From: Thermodesulfobacteriota bacterium | GTDB taxonomy: Bacteria > Desulfobacterota > DSM-4660 > Desulfatiglandales > Desulfatiglandaceae | Length of the DNA: 64,000 bases | Direction: 5' to 3' | Assembly: GCA_028278625.1 (NCBI GenBank) | Contig: JANQDY010000272.1 | Span: forward strand, 1-64,000 | Shown here: piece by piece, positions 8,532 through 16,962 of the stretch | Layout: every line of letters starts with the position of its first letter | Position numbering within the stretch: position 1 is the stretch's first letter | Translations under genes and position numbers: made by a program | Notes under the pieces: generated by a model | The model's database searches: none | Seen by the model: the letters and a program-made list of their open reading frames with translations, nothing else | Told to the model about the DNA's origin: nothing

Positions 8532-11240
8532 CTATTCATAATCCCTAGCCATCTTTTCAATAGTAGCAAGGACCTCTTCAACGGTCTCCTTTAACTCTAC
8601 ACCCATTTTCTTGATCTCATCGGGATATTCATCCTGCATCAAGGTCATCAGGGCGTAATAGAGCGGTTTAAAACGATCTTTCAGTTTCAGCAGGTCGTTC
8701 TTGAAGAGGTTGAGCACGTAATGATACTGCTTTTTCCCGATGAAAAAAATCAGGGACAATTGTATGTCCTCATAATGTTTTTCAATTGTCTCCCGCTGAT
8801 GAATGATCTTTTCAAAAAAGGTGATGGATGCTTCAATCTGATTATTCCATAGAAGTGCACAGGACAGCGTATGTCGGTTCACTAAGGATGCTTTGACATC
8901 CACAGATTGCCTTGCAAGCGCCAGACATTCTTTCCGTTTCATTTTCAGTGTAAAATAGAGCCAGGCCAAGTCGTTCATGGCGCGGTCGTTATGATTATCA
9001 ACTGCCATGAGATAGTATTTCTCAGCGCGGTCGATGTCTTTGAATTCAGTCCGATATAGATTCGCTATATTGTTCATAGCATTAGCATCATTGTTATCAA
9101 CTGCCATGAGATAATATTTCTCAGCGCGGTCCATGTCTTTGAATTCCGTTTCATACAATGACGCTAGGTTGTTCATTGCAGTTGCGTGTTCCTTTTCGAT
9201 GGCCATGAGATAATATTTCTTGGCGCGGTCGATATCTTTGAATTCAGTCCGATATAGATTCGCTATATTGTTCATGGCATTAGCATTATTATTATCAACT
9301 GCCATGAGATAATATTTCTCAGCGCGATCCATGTCTTTGAATTCTGTTTCATACAATGACGCTAGGTTGTTCATTGCGATTGCGTGTTCCTTTTCGATGG
9401 CCATGAGATAATATTTCTCAGCGCGATCCATATCTTTGAATTCAGCCCGATATAGATTCGCTAGGTTGTTCATTGCAATTGCGTGTTCCTTTTCGATGGC
9501 CATGAGATAATATTTCTCGGCGCGGTTGGTGTCTTCGAATTCTGTTTCATACAATGACGCTAGGTTGAACATGGCGTTTGCGTGTTCCTTTTCGATGGCC
9601 ATGAGATAATATTTCTCGGCGCGGTCGATATCTTTGAATTCTGTTTCATACAGTAGAGCCAGGGAAAACATAGCATCGGCATTTTCCTCTTCGACTGCCA
9701 ACAGATAATATCTCTCAGTATTGGAGCTTTCACCCATATTATAATAACAACGGGCTATATTTATATAGACACCTATGTGCTTATTATTCATTTCCAGTAG
9801 ATTGTTGACGCAGTCTACATATTGTTTTCTCTTAAAAATCAATTCTGATTCATTATATAATTCCTTGTCTGATTTTGATAAATTCTTTAGTAGTTGTTTA
9901 TCAGTTGTTTCAAGAAAATTCCTAGTTGCCCGTATCAAGTGGTGTTGATGATCCATAGGAAGGGCTGTGCGCGCCAACGCTTCCGTCAGAAAATATGCGT
10001 GATGGGGATTATAATCATCCCTTTTGAGAGAACCTATTAGTGTTTGTGTTCGCCTAATCAGATCTTCTTCTGAGCACCATGACTCCAAAAAGCGAACAAG
10101 CCACAACACCTTCTTCTTATCCCCGCTCCTACCGTGCCGCATCAGGTACCAGATGTTGAAGAAACGCTCGGTAATTTGATAAAGATGATTTTTGGTGGAG
10201 GTCTTGATTTTATGAATGATACGGTTTTTTTCCAGTTGCCTTAACTGCGCCGATACGGCTTTGCTCTCCATACGAACGTCTTTTGCGATCTCTTTGGTGC
10301 TCACGGCATCCCAGTGCATGGCGATGGTGTTGACGATATCCTGTTGTTGAGGTGATAGATCATCCATGCGATGTTTATAGAGGGGTGTCACTCGATCCAA
10401 AATCGCCTCAAGATCCTTGAAGGAGTTGCCGTCCTCATCATCCAAAAAGATCTCAAATAGCAGGATGATGGTTCGGGGAATCCCGCCTGTGAGTCTCCGA
10501 AGGGCTTCTACTCGCCCTTTCTGCTTTTTCACAATCTCTTTGACTTCAGACGTTTCGTATTCTTCCCCCAGATGGAGAAGGAGTGTCTCGGTCTCATTAC
10601 CATCAAGCCCTTTCAGGTGGATGATTTTAAAAAAATCGAAAAAAGGTTTGTCGTAGCTGTAAGTATGTTCAAGAATGACGGATGACGCGCCTACGATAAT
10701 GATATCCTTCGAAGTAATCAGTATTTCCCGAAGACGCTGCATTTCTTTTTTCGTGAACCTGTTAAACAGATCTCCGATGTTGTCGATCAACAATAGCAGC
10801 TTCTTCTTCCGCTTTTGAAGTGCATTGAATAAAGTCTCGAAGCATTGGTCTGCATCATCTTCCAGGTCTTCCACCTGTTTATAGAGGCCATCGAACTCAC
10901 CAGGCGATTCCTCTTCAAGATAATCAGCCACGGCATCCCAGAGACGAAAGAGGCTACGAATGCCGTACTGCTCTTCATTAAATGCAATGGGTATCACCTT
11001 TCGGGAGAGCTCTTCATCTTCCAGAACCGCGTATTTGAGCCTGAGCAACAAGGTTGTCTTCCCGGTGCCTCTGGGTCCCTGAACAAGATAATGCTGCTCC
11101 GGTGCCGACATGGGGGCGTCCTTTATGGCATCCAACATCTTCCGGAAAATGCCGCCGCGCACCACAAAGCTTTCTTTCAGTTCCTCTTTCGTCAAATTGG
11201 CCGGGTTGTAGAGATTGACGATCTTTTTAATTGGCGACAT
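8532..11240 (-). CDS. AAA/STAND-like ATPase with winged helix and 33-residue Sel1/TPR-like repeats
   Basis: A 902-residue protein of unknown role. Order: P-loop GPRGTGKT (55-62); Walker B ending in Asp153; a sensor-like GAS stretch (about 184-186); a winged helix of MarR type (about 295-350); a linker; then seven 33-residue helical repeats (521-751) with consensus AxAMNNLASLYETEF followed by DRAEKYYLMA; a degenerate eighth unit; and a helical tail. NTPase, winged helix and repeat scaffold in one chain resemble STAND-type switch proteins and archaeal-type ATPases, where repeats sense a partner. It overlaps the 3' end of the upstream ATPase gene by 14 nt, so translation is probably coupled. The pair is more AT-rich than its neighbours by eye. 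A defence or signalling role is only a guess. Confidence 0.8.
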   Translation of the reverse strand: MSPIKKIVNLYNPANLTKEELKESFVVRGGIFRKMLDAIKDAPMSAPEQHYLVQGPRGTGKTTLLLRLKYAVLEDEELSRKVIPIAFNEEQYGIRSLFRLWDAVADYLEEESPGEFDGLYKQVEDLEDDADQCFETLFNALQKRKKKLLLLIDNIGDLFNRFTKKEMQRLREILITSKDIIIVGASSVILEHTYSYDKPFFDFFKIIHLKGLDGNETETLLLHLGEEYETSEVKEIVKKQKGRVEALRRLTGGIPRTIILLFEIFLDDEDGNSFKDLEAILDRVTPLYKHRMDDLSPQQQDIVNTIAMHWDAVSTKEIAKDVRMESKAVSAQLRQLEKNRIIHKIKTSTKNHLYQITERFFNIWYLMRHGRSGDKKKVLWLVRFLESWCSEEDLIRRTQTLIGSLKRDDYNPHHAYFLTEALARTALPMDHQHHLIRATRNFLETTDKQLLKNLSKSDKELYNESELIFKRKQYVDCVNNLLEMNNKHIGVYINIARCYYNMGESSNTERYYLLAVEEENADAMFSLALLYETEFKDIDRAEKYYLMAIEKEHANAMFNLASLYETEFEDTNRAEKYYLMAIEKEHAIAMNNLANLYRAEFKDMDRAEKYYLMAIEKEHAIAMNNLASLYETEFKDMDRAEKYYLMAVDNNNANAMNNIANLYRTEFKDIDRAKKYYLMAIEKEHATAMNNLASLYETEFKDMDRAEKYYLMAVDNNDANAMNNIANLYRTEFKDIDRAEKYYLMAVDNHNDRAMNDLAWLYFTLKMKRKECLALARQSVDVKASLVNRHTLSCALLWNNQIEASITFFEKIIHQRETIEKHYEDIQLSLIFFIGKKQYHYVLNLFKNDLLKLKDRFKPLYYALMTLMQDEYPDEIKKMGVELKETVEEVLATIEKMARDYE
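8988..9680 (-). repeat. Seven tandem 99-bp coding repeats
   Basis: The segment coding residues 521-751 of the repeat ATPase is seven consecutive 99-bp units. On the plus strand the phrase GCCATGAGATAATATTTCTC recurs with few changes every 99 nt, from about 9003 to about 9600. Units alternate between two subtypes, one ending in EKEH and one in DNNx, which suggests duplication of larger blocks and recent homogenisation. Such arrays expand and contract easily by recombination or slippage. Confidence 0.93.
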
Positions 11241-12399
11241 TTTTCTTCCACCATATTCTTAATAGGGGTGAATTGAATCGGTATACGCCCGGGTCATCAT
11301 TGTTATTGATATATCCGTCATGAACCAGTGATCGGATGATCTCTTTATGGGATCTCTGTACGCCGTGTTTAGAGGCAATGTCAAATAGCTCATGAGAAGC
11401 CATGCGTTCTCTTTGGGAAAGCATGCTAAGCAGGTTTTCCGCAAAGGTGAATTGATCACCGGAGAACGATTTTCTGATACGGCTCTGCCAGTATTCAAAA
11501 TACGCTCGGGTCTCGATCATCCGGTCAATGGCCTGATCCACCGTTTGGTTTGAGACAATAAGTGATGCATCATCAATGGCCATGTCATCGATCTCTTTGA
11601 TGAACAATTGGATATGATAGGGGATCAACCATTCGATTTTGTCGAGCAAATAGGCCATTTGAGCGGTGTCGATTTTGATCTCCAGATTTTCCAAAAGCGC
11701 ATGAACCATTTGCTCTGCCTGTTCGCGGGTCAACGGTTCCACTTTTACAGGGTTCAGATCGTTGATTTCATTTATGGCTCCCAGTCTACCGACCACATTT
11801 TCGAGTCCGATAGAACCTGTATAGACGAACTGAATGTTTTTGATATTCGGGTTGTGACGGAGTTCTCGGTTTGTTTGGAGACACCGGATGGCCTGATCAT
11901 TCCCCTTTTTCCGTATGATGTTTTCAACCGTCTGGGGGAATTCATCCAGCAGAATGATGAGGCGTTCATCAATCCGTAGAGATTCAAGCAATTCGACCAG
12001 TTCGGTAAAATAAGCAGGCTCTTCGCTCTTGTTTAGATCAATGCCGGTACCGCCCACTCTGAATCCTTTGATCTTATCCAGAACCTTTCGAACCGCACCA
12101 GTCGCCGATTGAACGGCTTTTTCCCACCGACCGATGAAATCACTCTTTGCAATCTCCACATAAAGCCGTTTGTAAAACTCGTTTTCAGAATCTATCGATT
12201 CCGTGATAATGTAGACAAAGCTGAAATCTTGTTGCGGGTTGTCCCTAAAGTGAAACAAAATGGAGGTTTTACCCACACGTCTGGGTGCTGTGATCAGAAT
12301 ATTGCTCCCCGATTCAAGGGCCTTCCAGAGTCTTTTTATCTCCCTGGGTCTATGGAAAAAATCATCTCCGCTGACGGCTTGGCCGGTGATGTTTCGCAT
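11227..12399 (-). CDS. Archaeal-type AAA ATPase with C-terminal winged helix
   Basis: A P-loop ATPase of about 390 residues. It shows the GREASE-like FFHRPREIKRLW lead-in, Walker A APRRVGKTS, Walker B LIILLDEFP and a GSIGLENV sensor segment. A C-terminal winged-helix region (about the last 80 residues) ends in LLRIWW, as seen in the archaeal ATPase (MNS) group. The ATG at 12399 is preferred over the in-frame ATG at 12420 because GGAGG lies 10 nt before it. It is the first gene of a two-gene unit with the repeat ATPase, with a 14-nt overlap. Two inverted repeats lie directly upstream. Related ATPases are often linked to mobile or defence loci, but no function can be stated. Confidence 0.85.
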   Translation of the reverse strand: MRNITGQAVSGDDFFHRPREIKRLWKALESGSNILITAPRRVGKTSILFHFRDNPQQDFSFVYIITESIDSENEFYKRLYVEIAKSDFIGRWEKAVQSATGAVRKVLDKIKGFRVGGTGIDLNKSEEPAYFTELVELLESLRIDERLIILLDEFPQTVENIIRKKGNDQAIRCLQTNRELRHNPNIKNIQFVYTGSIGLENVVGRLGAINEINDLNPVKVEPLTREQAEQMVHALLENLEIKIDTAQMAYLLDKIEWLIPYHIQLFIKEIDDMAIDDASLIVSNQTVDQAIDRMIETRAYFEYWQSRIRKSFSGDQFTFAENLLSMLSQRERMASHELFDIASKHGVQRSHKEIIRSLVHDGYINNNDDPGVYRFNSPLLRIWWKKNVAN

Positions 12400-12421
12400 G
12401 ATGGGCTTGCCTCCATTCATC

Positions 12422-12477
12422 AGTATTTTGACAAAAATATTATTGTCAAAATACTTGGCAAAATATTTTTTGTCAAG
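12422..12477 (-). promoter_or_regulatory. Promoter covered by two inverted-repeat operators
   Basis: On the minus strand a -35 TTGACA (12476-12471), a 17-nt spacer and a -10 TATTTT (12453-12448) precede the ATPase pair. A perfect inverted repeat overlaps the -10 and the predicted start point: arms AGTATTTTGACAA at 12422-12434 and 12443-12455, 8-nt spacer. A second repeat overlaps the -35: arms at 12454-12463 and 12468-12477, one mismatch. The half-site TTGKCAAAATA occurs at 12443 and again at 12455. This is what a tightly repressed, possibly autoregulated, gene pair would show. The regulator is not identified; either winged-helix protein of the pair is a candidate. Confidence 0.6.
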
Positions 12478-12665
12478 TCTTTTTTTGGCTTTTCGATCTT
12501 TTTCTGTTTAATCCATTGAAGCGCATCTGGCATTGACATTCAGAGCACTTGAGCATAGAGAATAATCAGTGAGGTGTTTCAGTGGTATAAGGAAGCTGTA
12601 AGATAATCTCGGCAGCAAGCGGGTGATGTGATTGTGAGGGCAATCAAGGGGATTATTGGGAAGCC

Positions 12666-14357
12666 TCATCCTTCTTCCGTCTGTTTCTCTCTCAGTTCCC
12701 GCCGTAGAAACTTTCCGGTCTGGGTCTTGGGGATTTCATCCACAAATTGAACTTTTCGAGGGTACTTGTAAGCCGCCATTCGTGTTTTACAGAAGTTGAT
12801 GATTTCTTCTTCGGTGACTTTGCCCGCCATTTCCTCTTTGAGTGCCACAAAGGCCTTCACCGTCTCTCCCCGGTAGGGGTCCGAGACGCCCACAACCGCT
12901 GTCTCCTTGACCGCGGGATGCTGATAAATCACATCCTCCACATCCCTTGGCCAGACCTTGTAGCCCGAGGCCACGATCATATCTTTTTTACGGTCCACCA
13001 GGTAAAACCAGCCATCCTCATCCATTTTCCCCACGTCACCGGTATACAGCCAGCCGTCGCGAATGGCATGGGCCGTCTCCTCCGGCTTTCGCCAGTAGCC
13101 GGGGACCACGATGGGACCCGAATCGACGATTTCGCCCACTTCCCCCGGAGGAAGTTCACGGTTTCCGTCATCCAGATCCATGATCTTCATGACGCATCCG
13201 GGAACCGGTACGCCGACGGAGAGGGCGCCGCTTTCAGGATCCACGGGGGCCCGTTCTCCCCAGGGCACCAGATGGGAAGGGGAATTGCTCTCGGTCATGC
13301 CGTAGACATTGTAGAGGTAGAGCCCGGTTGCTTCTTCAAACTGATGGACAATGGCCTCAGAGACCGGCGCACCGCCGCTGTAGGCTTTGACGAAACTGGA
13401 AAGGTCTCGTTTGCCGACATCCGGATGGTTCAAAAGGGCGATGTAGACGGTAATGGAGGCCACGGTGACCGTGGCTTTCCATGTTTCCATGAGGCGCAGG
13501 GTTTCCCCCGCGTCAAACCGGTAATAAAGGATCAAAGGGATGCCCGCAAGGGCGGCGATGCCCAGATGGGCCACTTCGCCGGTCACATGAAACAGCGGGG
13601 CCACCCCCAGCACCACATCCCTCTGGTCGATCCGCTGCATCATCTCATAGACCCGGGCGTTATAGGCGATATTGCCGTGGGTGTTCATGGCCCCTTTTGG
13701 CGGACCCGTTGTTCCCGAGGTGTAGGTGAGATAGGCCACGTCCCGGGGTGTGATTCCGGGATTTTCAGGCGTCTCCCCCTCAAAGGGTCTGATGATTTCC
13801 ATGAATTCAAGGGTTTCGGGGACAGCGATGTTGCGAGGCCTGTTTTTCAGGAGTTTCGGGGGATCGGCGTTTTCCGGAATAAAATCAAAAGGGGATGTGA
13901 CAATGACATTTTTAATGGGCGTCTGTTTCAAAAAGGTAAGATCGAGACCGGCCGCGGTCTCATCGTGTGTCAGGAAAAGCGTAGCTTCGGAATCTTTCAG
14001 GAAATAGCTGAGTTCTTTTTCCCTGTACATGGGATTAAGGGGCACCACGACGGCCCCCAGTTTCCACGCGGCGTAAACGGCCATGGGAAATTGGGGGACA
14101 TTTTGAAGGTCCACCACAATCCGGTCCCCTCTCCGTATTCCGAGATCCCTGAAAGCCAACGCCAGTTGATTGGAAAAGCGGTCAACCTGGCCGAAAGAGA
14201 TTTCATGATCGAAATAATAAAGCGCCGGTGCGTGGGGCTTTGCACCGGCGCTCCTGGTGAAGTCGCCAATGGCAGTGGCCGAGGGGCAGTCGATGTCTTC
14301 CCTGGCCCATTTTGGATAGTTCCTAAGCCATGGTTTCCGTTCATAAATAGATGCCAT
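12666..14357 (-). CDS. AMP-forming acyl-CoA synthetase/ligase
   Basis: A 563-residue member of the ANL superfamily that activates a carboxylic acid to its acyl-CoA through an acyl-adenylate. Core motifs are visible: YTSGTTGPPKGA (P-loop), YNVYGMTE, YTGDVG, GYKVWPRDVE (hinge) and the C-terminal PKTQTGKFLRREL with the catalytic Lys. The ATG at 14357 is chosen because GAGGAG sits 4 nt upstream and it leaves 17 nt after the SDR stop; an upstream ATG at 14390 would overlap that gene. It is the last gene of the catabolic operon. Its place after alcohol and aldehyde oxidising enzymes suggests it activates their acid product. Chain length or aromatic preference cannot be read by eye. Confidence 0.92.
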   Translation of the reverse strand: MASIYERKPWLRNYPKWAREDIDCPSATAIGDFTRSAGAKPHAPALYYFDHEISFGQVDRFSNQLALAFRDLGIRRGDRIVVDLQNVPQFPMAVYAAWKLGAVVVPLNPMYREKELSYFLKDSEATLFLTHDETAAGLDLTFLKQTPIKNVIVTSPFDFIPENADPPKLLKNRPRNIAVPETLEFMEIIRPFEGETPENPGITPRDVAYLTYTSGTTGPPKGAMNTHGNIAYNARVYEMMQRIDQRDVVLGVAPLFHVTGEVAHLGIAALAGIPLILYYRFDAGETLRLMETWKATVTVASITVYIALLNHPDVGKRDLSSFVKAYSGGAPVSEAIVHQFEEATGLYLYNVYGMTESNSPSHLVPWGERAPVDPESGALSVGVPVPGCVMKIMDLDDGNRELPPGEVGEIVDSGPIVVPGYWRKPEETAHAIRDGWLYTGDVGKMDEDGWFYLVDRKKDMIVASGYKVWPRDVEDVIYQHPAVKETAVVGVSDPYRGETVKAFVALKEEMAGKVTEEEIINFCKTRMAAYKYPRKVQFVDEIPKTQTGKFLRRELREKQTEEG

Positions 14358-14374
14358 TGTCTCCTCATGGGGTA

Positions 14375-15133
14375 TCAGGCGATGGTCCAACCCCCGTCAA
14401 TATAGATGGTCTGCCCGGTGATGAAATCGGAAGCCGGCGCCGCCAGAAAAATGACGATCCCTTCCATTTCCGGCAAATACCCCCACCGGCCCATGGGGGT
14501 CCGGGTGTTGATGAAGTTAAACCGTTCCGGGTCATCCCGGATCGGTTTAACCATCTCGGTTTCAAAGTAGGTGGGGCCGATGGCGTTGACCCGAATCCCT
14601 TTCTTGGCCCACTCAAGGGCCATGATTTTGGTCATCTGAACCACCCCTCCCTTGGCGGAGGCATATGCCAGTTGATTGGGCAGGGCGATCTTTCCTAAAA
14701 TGGAGCCCATGTTGATGACCTTTCCATAGCCTCTCTCCAGCATGTGGGGGGCTACGGCCTGGGTCACCAGAAAATAACCCTTCAGATTGGTGTTGATCAC
14801 CAGGTTCCAGGCCTCTTCGGGGTAGTCGACCACCGGTTCCCGGTGGTTCAGCCCGGCGTTGTTCAGGAGGATGTCGATTTTTCCGAAGTGTTTGAGAATA
14901 TCCCCTATGCCGTCGTGGACGCTTTTCTTACTGGTGACATCCAGGACAAAGCCTTGGGAATCCCTTCCCATCTCTCTGATGGCCCGGGAAACCCGTTTGA
15001 GATCGTCCCTGTTCCTGCCGCAGACGGCAATATCCGCGCCAGCCTTGGCCAGGGCCATGGCGGAATTCTTACCCAGCCCCTTGGTGCCGCCGGTCACCAC
15101 CGCGACCCTGCCGGTCAAATCGAAAATCTCCAT
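14375..15133 (-). CDS. SDR family NAD(P)-dependent oxidoreductase
   Basis: A 252-residue classical short-chain dehydrogenase. It has the nucleotide motif TGGTKGLG (14-21), NNAG (91-94), catalytic Ser144, Tyr157 and Lys161 in YASAK, and a C-terminal YIDGGW stretch. It resembles 3-oxoacyl-ACP reductase and gluconate 5-dehydrogenase-like enzymes, so it interconverts a secondary alcohol and a ketone. AGGAGG precedes the ATG. It lies between the aldehyde:ferredoxin oxidoreductase (18 nt upstream) and the acyl-CoA ligase (17 nt downstream), which suggests a hydroxyacyl or hydroxy-acid step in the same pathway. Confidence 0.92.
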   Translation of the reverse strand: MEIFDLTGRVAVVTGGTKGLGKNSAMALAKAGADIAVCGRNRDDLKRVSRAIREMGRDSQGFVLDVTSKKSVHDGIGDILKHFGKIDILLNNAGLNHREPVVDYPEEAWNLVINTNLKGYFLVTQAVAPHMLERGYGKVINMGSILGKIALPNQLAYASAKGGVVQMTKIMALEWAKKGIRVNAIGPTYFETEMVKPIRDDPERFNFINTRTPMGRWGYLPEMEGIVIFLAAPASDFITGQTIYIDGGWTIA

Positions 15134-15151
15134 GTGCCTCCTTTTGGAAGG

Positions 15152-16918
15152 CTATAAAGGCCTCCCTTCGCTGTCCCACCCCCGCACCTGGTAGTATTCC
15201 TTGAGCATCGTATTCATCTGGTCCCGGGTGATGACCTTGTCCGTTTCAGGCAGGGGTTCGTCATGAAAGCGTGGCGGCAACTGGTCATCCAGTGCCGTAA
15301 GTCCTTCGCGCAGATTAAAACGCCTCACCTGATCGGTGGTTCTTTTGGCAATGTTTACCATATCTTCTATGGCGAGATCAAGGCCCGTGACGCCATTGAT
15401 AATCTCTTGCAGCTGTTCCCATTGGTAAAGGTCCCGGTAGAAACGGCACATGACGAGGGTGTCAAAAAACGTCAGCCGGTCCTCCCACTGGGTGAAGATT
15501 TCGGCCTTCCCTTCAATCTGTTCAATTTCCACGATGCCGGCCAGCTCGGGCTTGTAAAAGGTGGCCCGCAGATGGCACGCCCCGCGATCACTTGTTCCGT
15601 ATGCCAGACCCATGCCTTTGAGCACGCGGGGATCATATCCGGCCGGTTCGAGCCCTTTTACGTGAATGGCCTGGTCTGCCATTTGCATCTGTTTGGCGGC
15701 GGACTTGATCCCCTGGGAGAGAATGCCCCCAAGGCCCTTGTTGTATGCCATGTCCTTGAGCAGGGCGGCAATCTTGTCCACGTTCCCGTAGGGGAGGTTC
15801 TCATGGATCTTTCCCTGACGCGAGGCATCTATGGCCAGACCCGCCAGATTGCCGGCACTGATGGTGTCCAGTCCCAGCCGGTCGCAGATGTCATTGAGAT
15901 AGGCAATCTCTTCGATGGTCTCCACCCCGCAGAGGCCTCCGAAGGCAAATATGGTTTCATACTCAGGGCCTTCGATGGTCAATCCCGCATGCCGCCCGCT
16001 CTTGACCGTGGCGAGCCTGCCACAGGCCATGAAGCACTTGAGACAGGCGTTCGGTTTGACACGACACCGATCATGCAGTGCCGCCGCATTGATTTTGTCC
16101 CTGTGAGGAACGGTCCCTTCCCGCCAGTAACGGCTGGGGAAGCAGTTCATGTTGTTGGTGACGTCCACCAGCATGGGGGTGCCCATGGATTTGTAGGCAC
16201 CCACGCCAGCGTCTTCCTTGGCTTTTGCGGCCATGGCCTTGGCAAAGGCTTTCACCCGGTCTCGGTGGGCCACGCCTTTACCCGCATCTCCCCAGAAGAC
16301 AATCCCTTTGATTTTCTTGCTCCCCATGACGGCTCCCACGCCGGTGCGGCCGGCGGAGCGCCAGTAATCGTTTTCAATGACCGCAAAGCGGACCAGGTTT
16401 TCGCCTGCGGGGCCGATGACCACGACGCCGGGCCGTTTTGCCTGGGGCCTCTGTTCCTTCATCCAGGCTTTTAAACGGTCTTCCGTCTCATAGGTGTCCA
16501 GCCCCCACAAGTCCCGGGCGTCATGGAAGGCGGCGCCCTTAGGTGAAATCTCAACCCACACCGGGTCAGTGGACGCACCTTTTAACATAACGGCATCAAA
16601 GCCCGTGGCGGCCATAGGTTCCGCCGCCTTGCCGCCGGAGTAGGACTCCGAATAGCCGCCGGTCTGAGGGGATTTGGTAAAGATCCCGTGGCGGCAGGAT
16701 CCCCAGATGGCGGTTCCCGTGACCGGACCCGTTGCAAAAATAAGATGGTTCAGAGGAGAAAGGGGGTCGACGCCGGGTGGATTGTGGGCCAGCAAGAGGT
16801 GCGTGGCCAGCCCTTTGCCGCCCAGGGTTTCTTTTAGAATGTCATCCGAAAGCGGCAGAGTTGTGGCGCTGCTTTCCGACAAATCCACGCTTAACACCTG
16901 ATTGAAAAATCCAAACAT
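15152..16918 (-). CDS. Aldehyde:ferredoxin oxidoreductase (tungstopterin type)
   Basis: A 588-residue AOR-family enzyme that oxidises aldehydes to carboxylic acids with ferredoxin as acceptor, using a bis-pterin tungsten (or molybdenum) centre and one [4Fe-4S] cluster. The N-terminal LGGKGLATHLL and ATGPVTGTA stretches bind the pterin. The CLKCFMAC stretch (about 289-297) gives CxxCxxxC of the cluster, and a distal Cys lies in DRGACHLRA. The length is typical. It sits 44 nt after the Fe-alcohol dehydrogenase and 18 nt before the SDR. It probably oxidises the aldehyde made by that dehydrogenase. Aldehyde specificity is unknown. Confidence 0.93.
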   Translation of the reverse strand: MFGFFNQVLSVDLSESSATTLPLSDDILKETLGGKGLATHLLLAHNPPGVDPLSPLNHLIFATGPVTGTAIWGSCRHGIFTKSPQTGGYSESYSGGKAAEPMAATGFDAVMLKGASTDPVWVEISPKGAAFHDARDLWGLDTYETEDRLKAWMKEQRPQAKRPGVVVIGPAGENLVRFAVIENDYWRSAGRTGVGAVMGSKKIKGIVFWGDAGKGVAHRDRVKAFAKAMAAKAKEDAGVGAYKSMGTPMLVDVTNNMNCFPSRYWREGTVPHRDKINAAALHDRCRVKPNACLKCFMACGRLATVKSGRHAGLTIEGPEYETIFAFGGLCGVETIEEIAYLNDICDRLGLDTISAGNLAGLAIDASRQGKIHENLPYGNVDKIAALLKDMAYNKGLGGILSQGIKSAAKQMQMADQAIHVKGLEPAGYDPRVLKGMGLAYGTSDRGACHLRATFYKPELAGIVEIEQIEGKAEIFTQWEDRLTFFDTLVMCRFYRDLYQWEQLQEIINGVTGLDLAIEDMVNIAKRTTDQVRRFNLREGLTALDDQLPPRFHDEPLPETDKVITRDQMNTMLKEYYQVRGWDSEGRPL

Positions 16919-16962
16919 TTGATCACTTGCCTTTCGTTGCTCTTGATTTTTGCGCTTGGTTC

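Noticed and set aside
8988..9680. Regular 99-bp repeats as a CRISPR-like array
   Set aside because: The units are continuous coding sequence without unique spacers and translate into Sel1/TPR-like helices.
12747..14405. 552-codon open frame on the plus strand
   Set aside because: Exact antisense of the acyl-CoA ligase gene, with no family resemblance and no ribosome binding site; it is open because of the codon bias of the real gene.
15263..16474. 403-codon open frame on the plus strand
   Set aside because: Antisense of the aldehyde:ferredoxin oxidoreductase gene, whose motifs are all on the minus strand.
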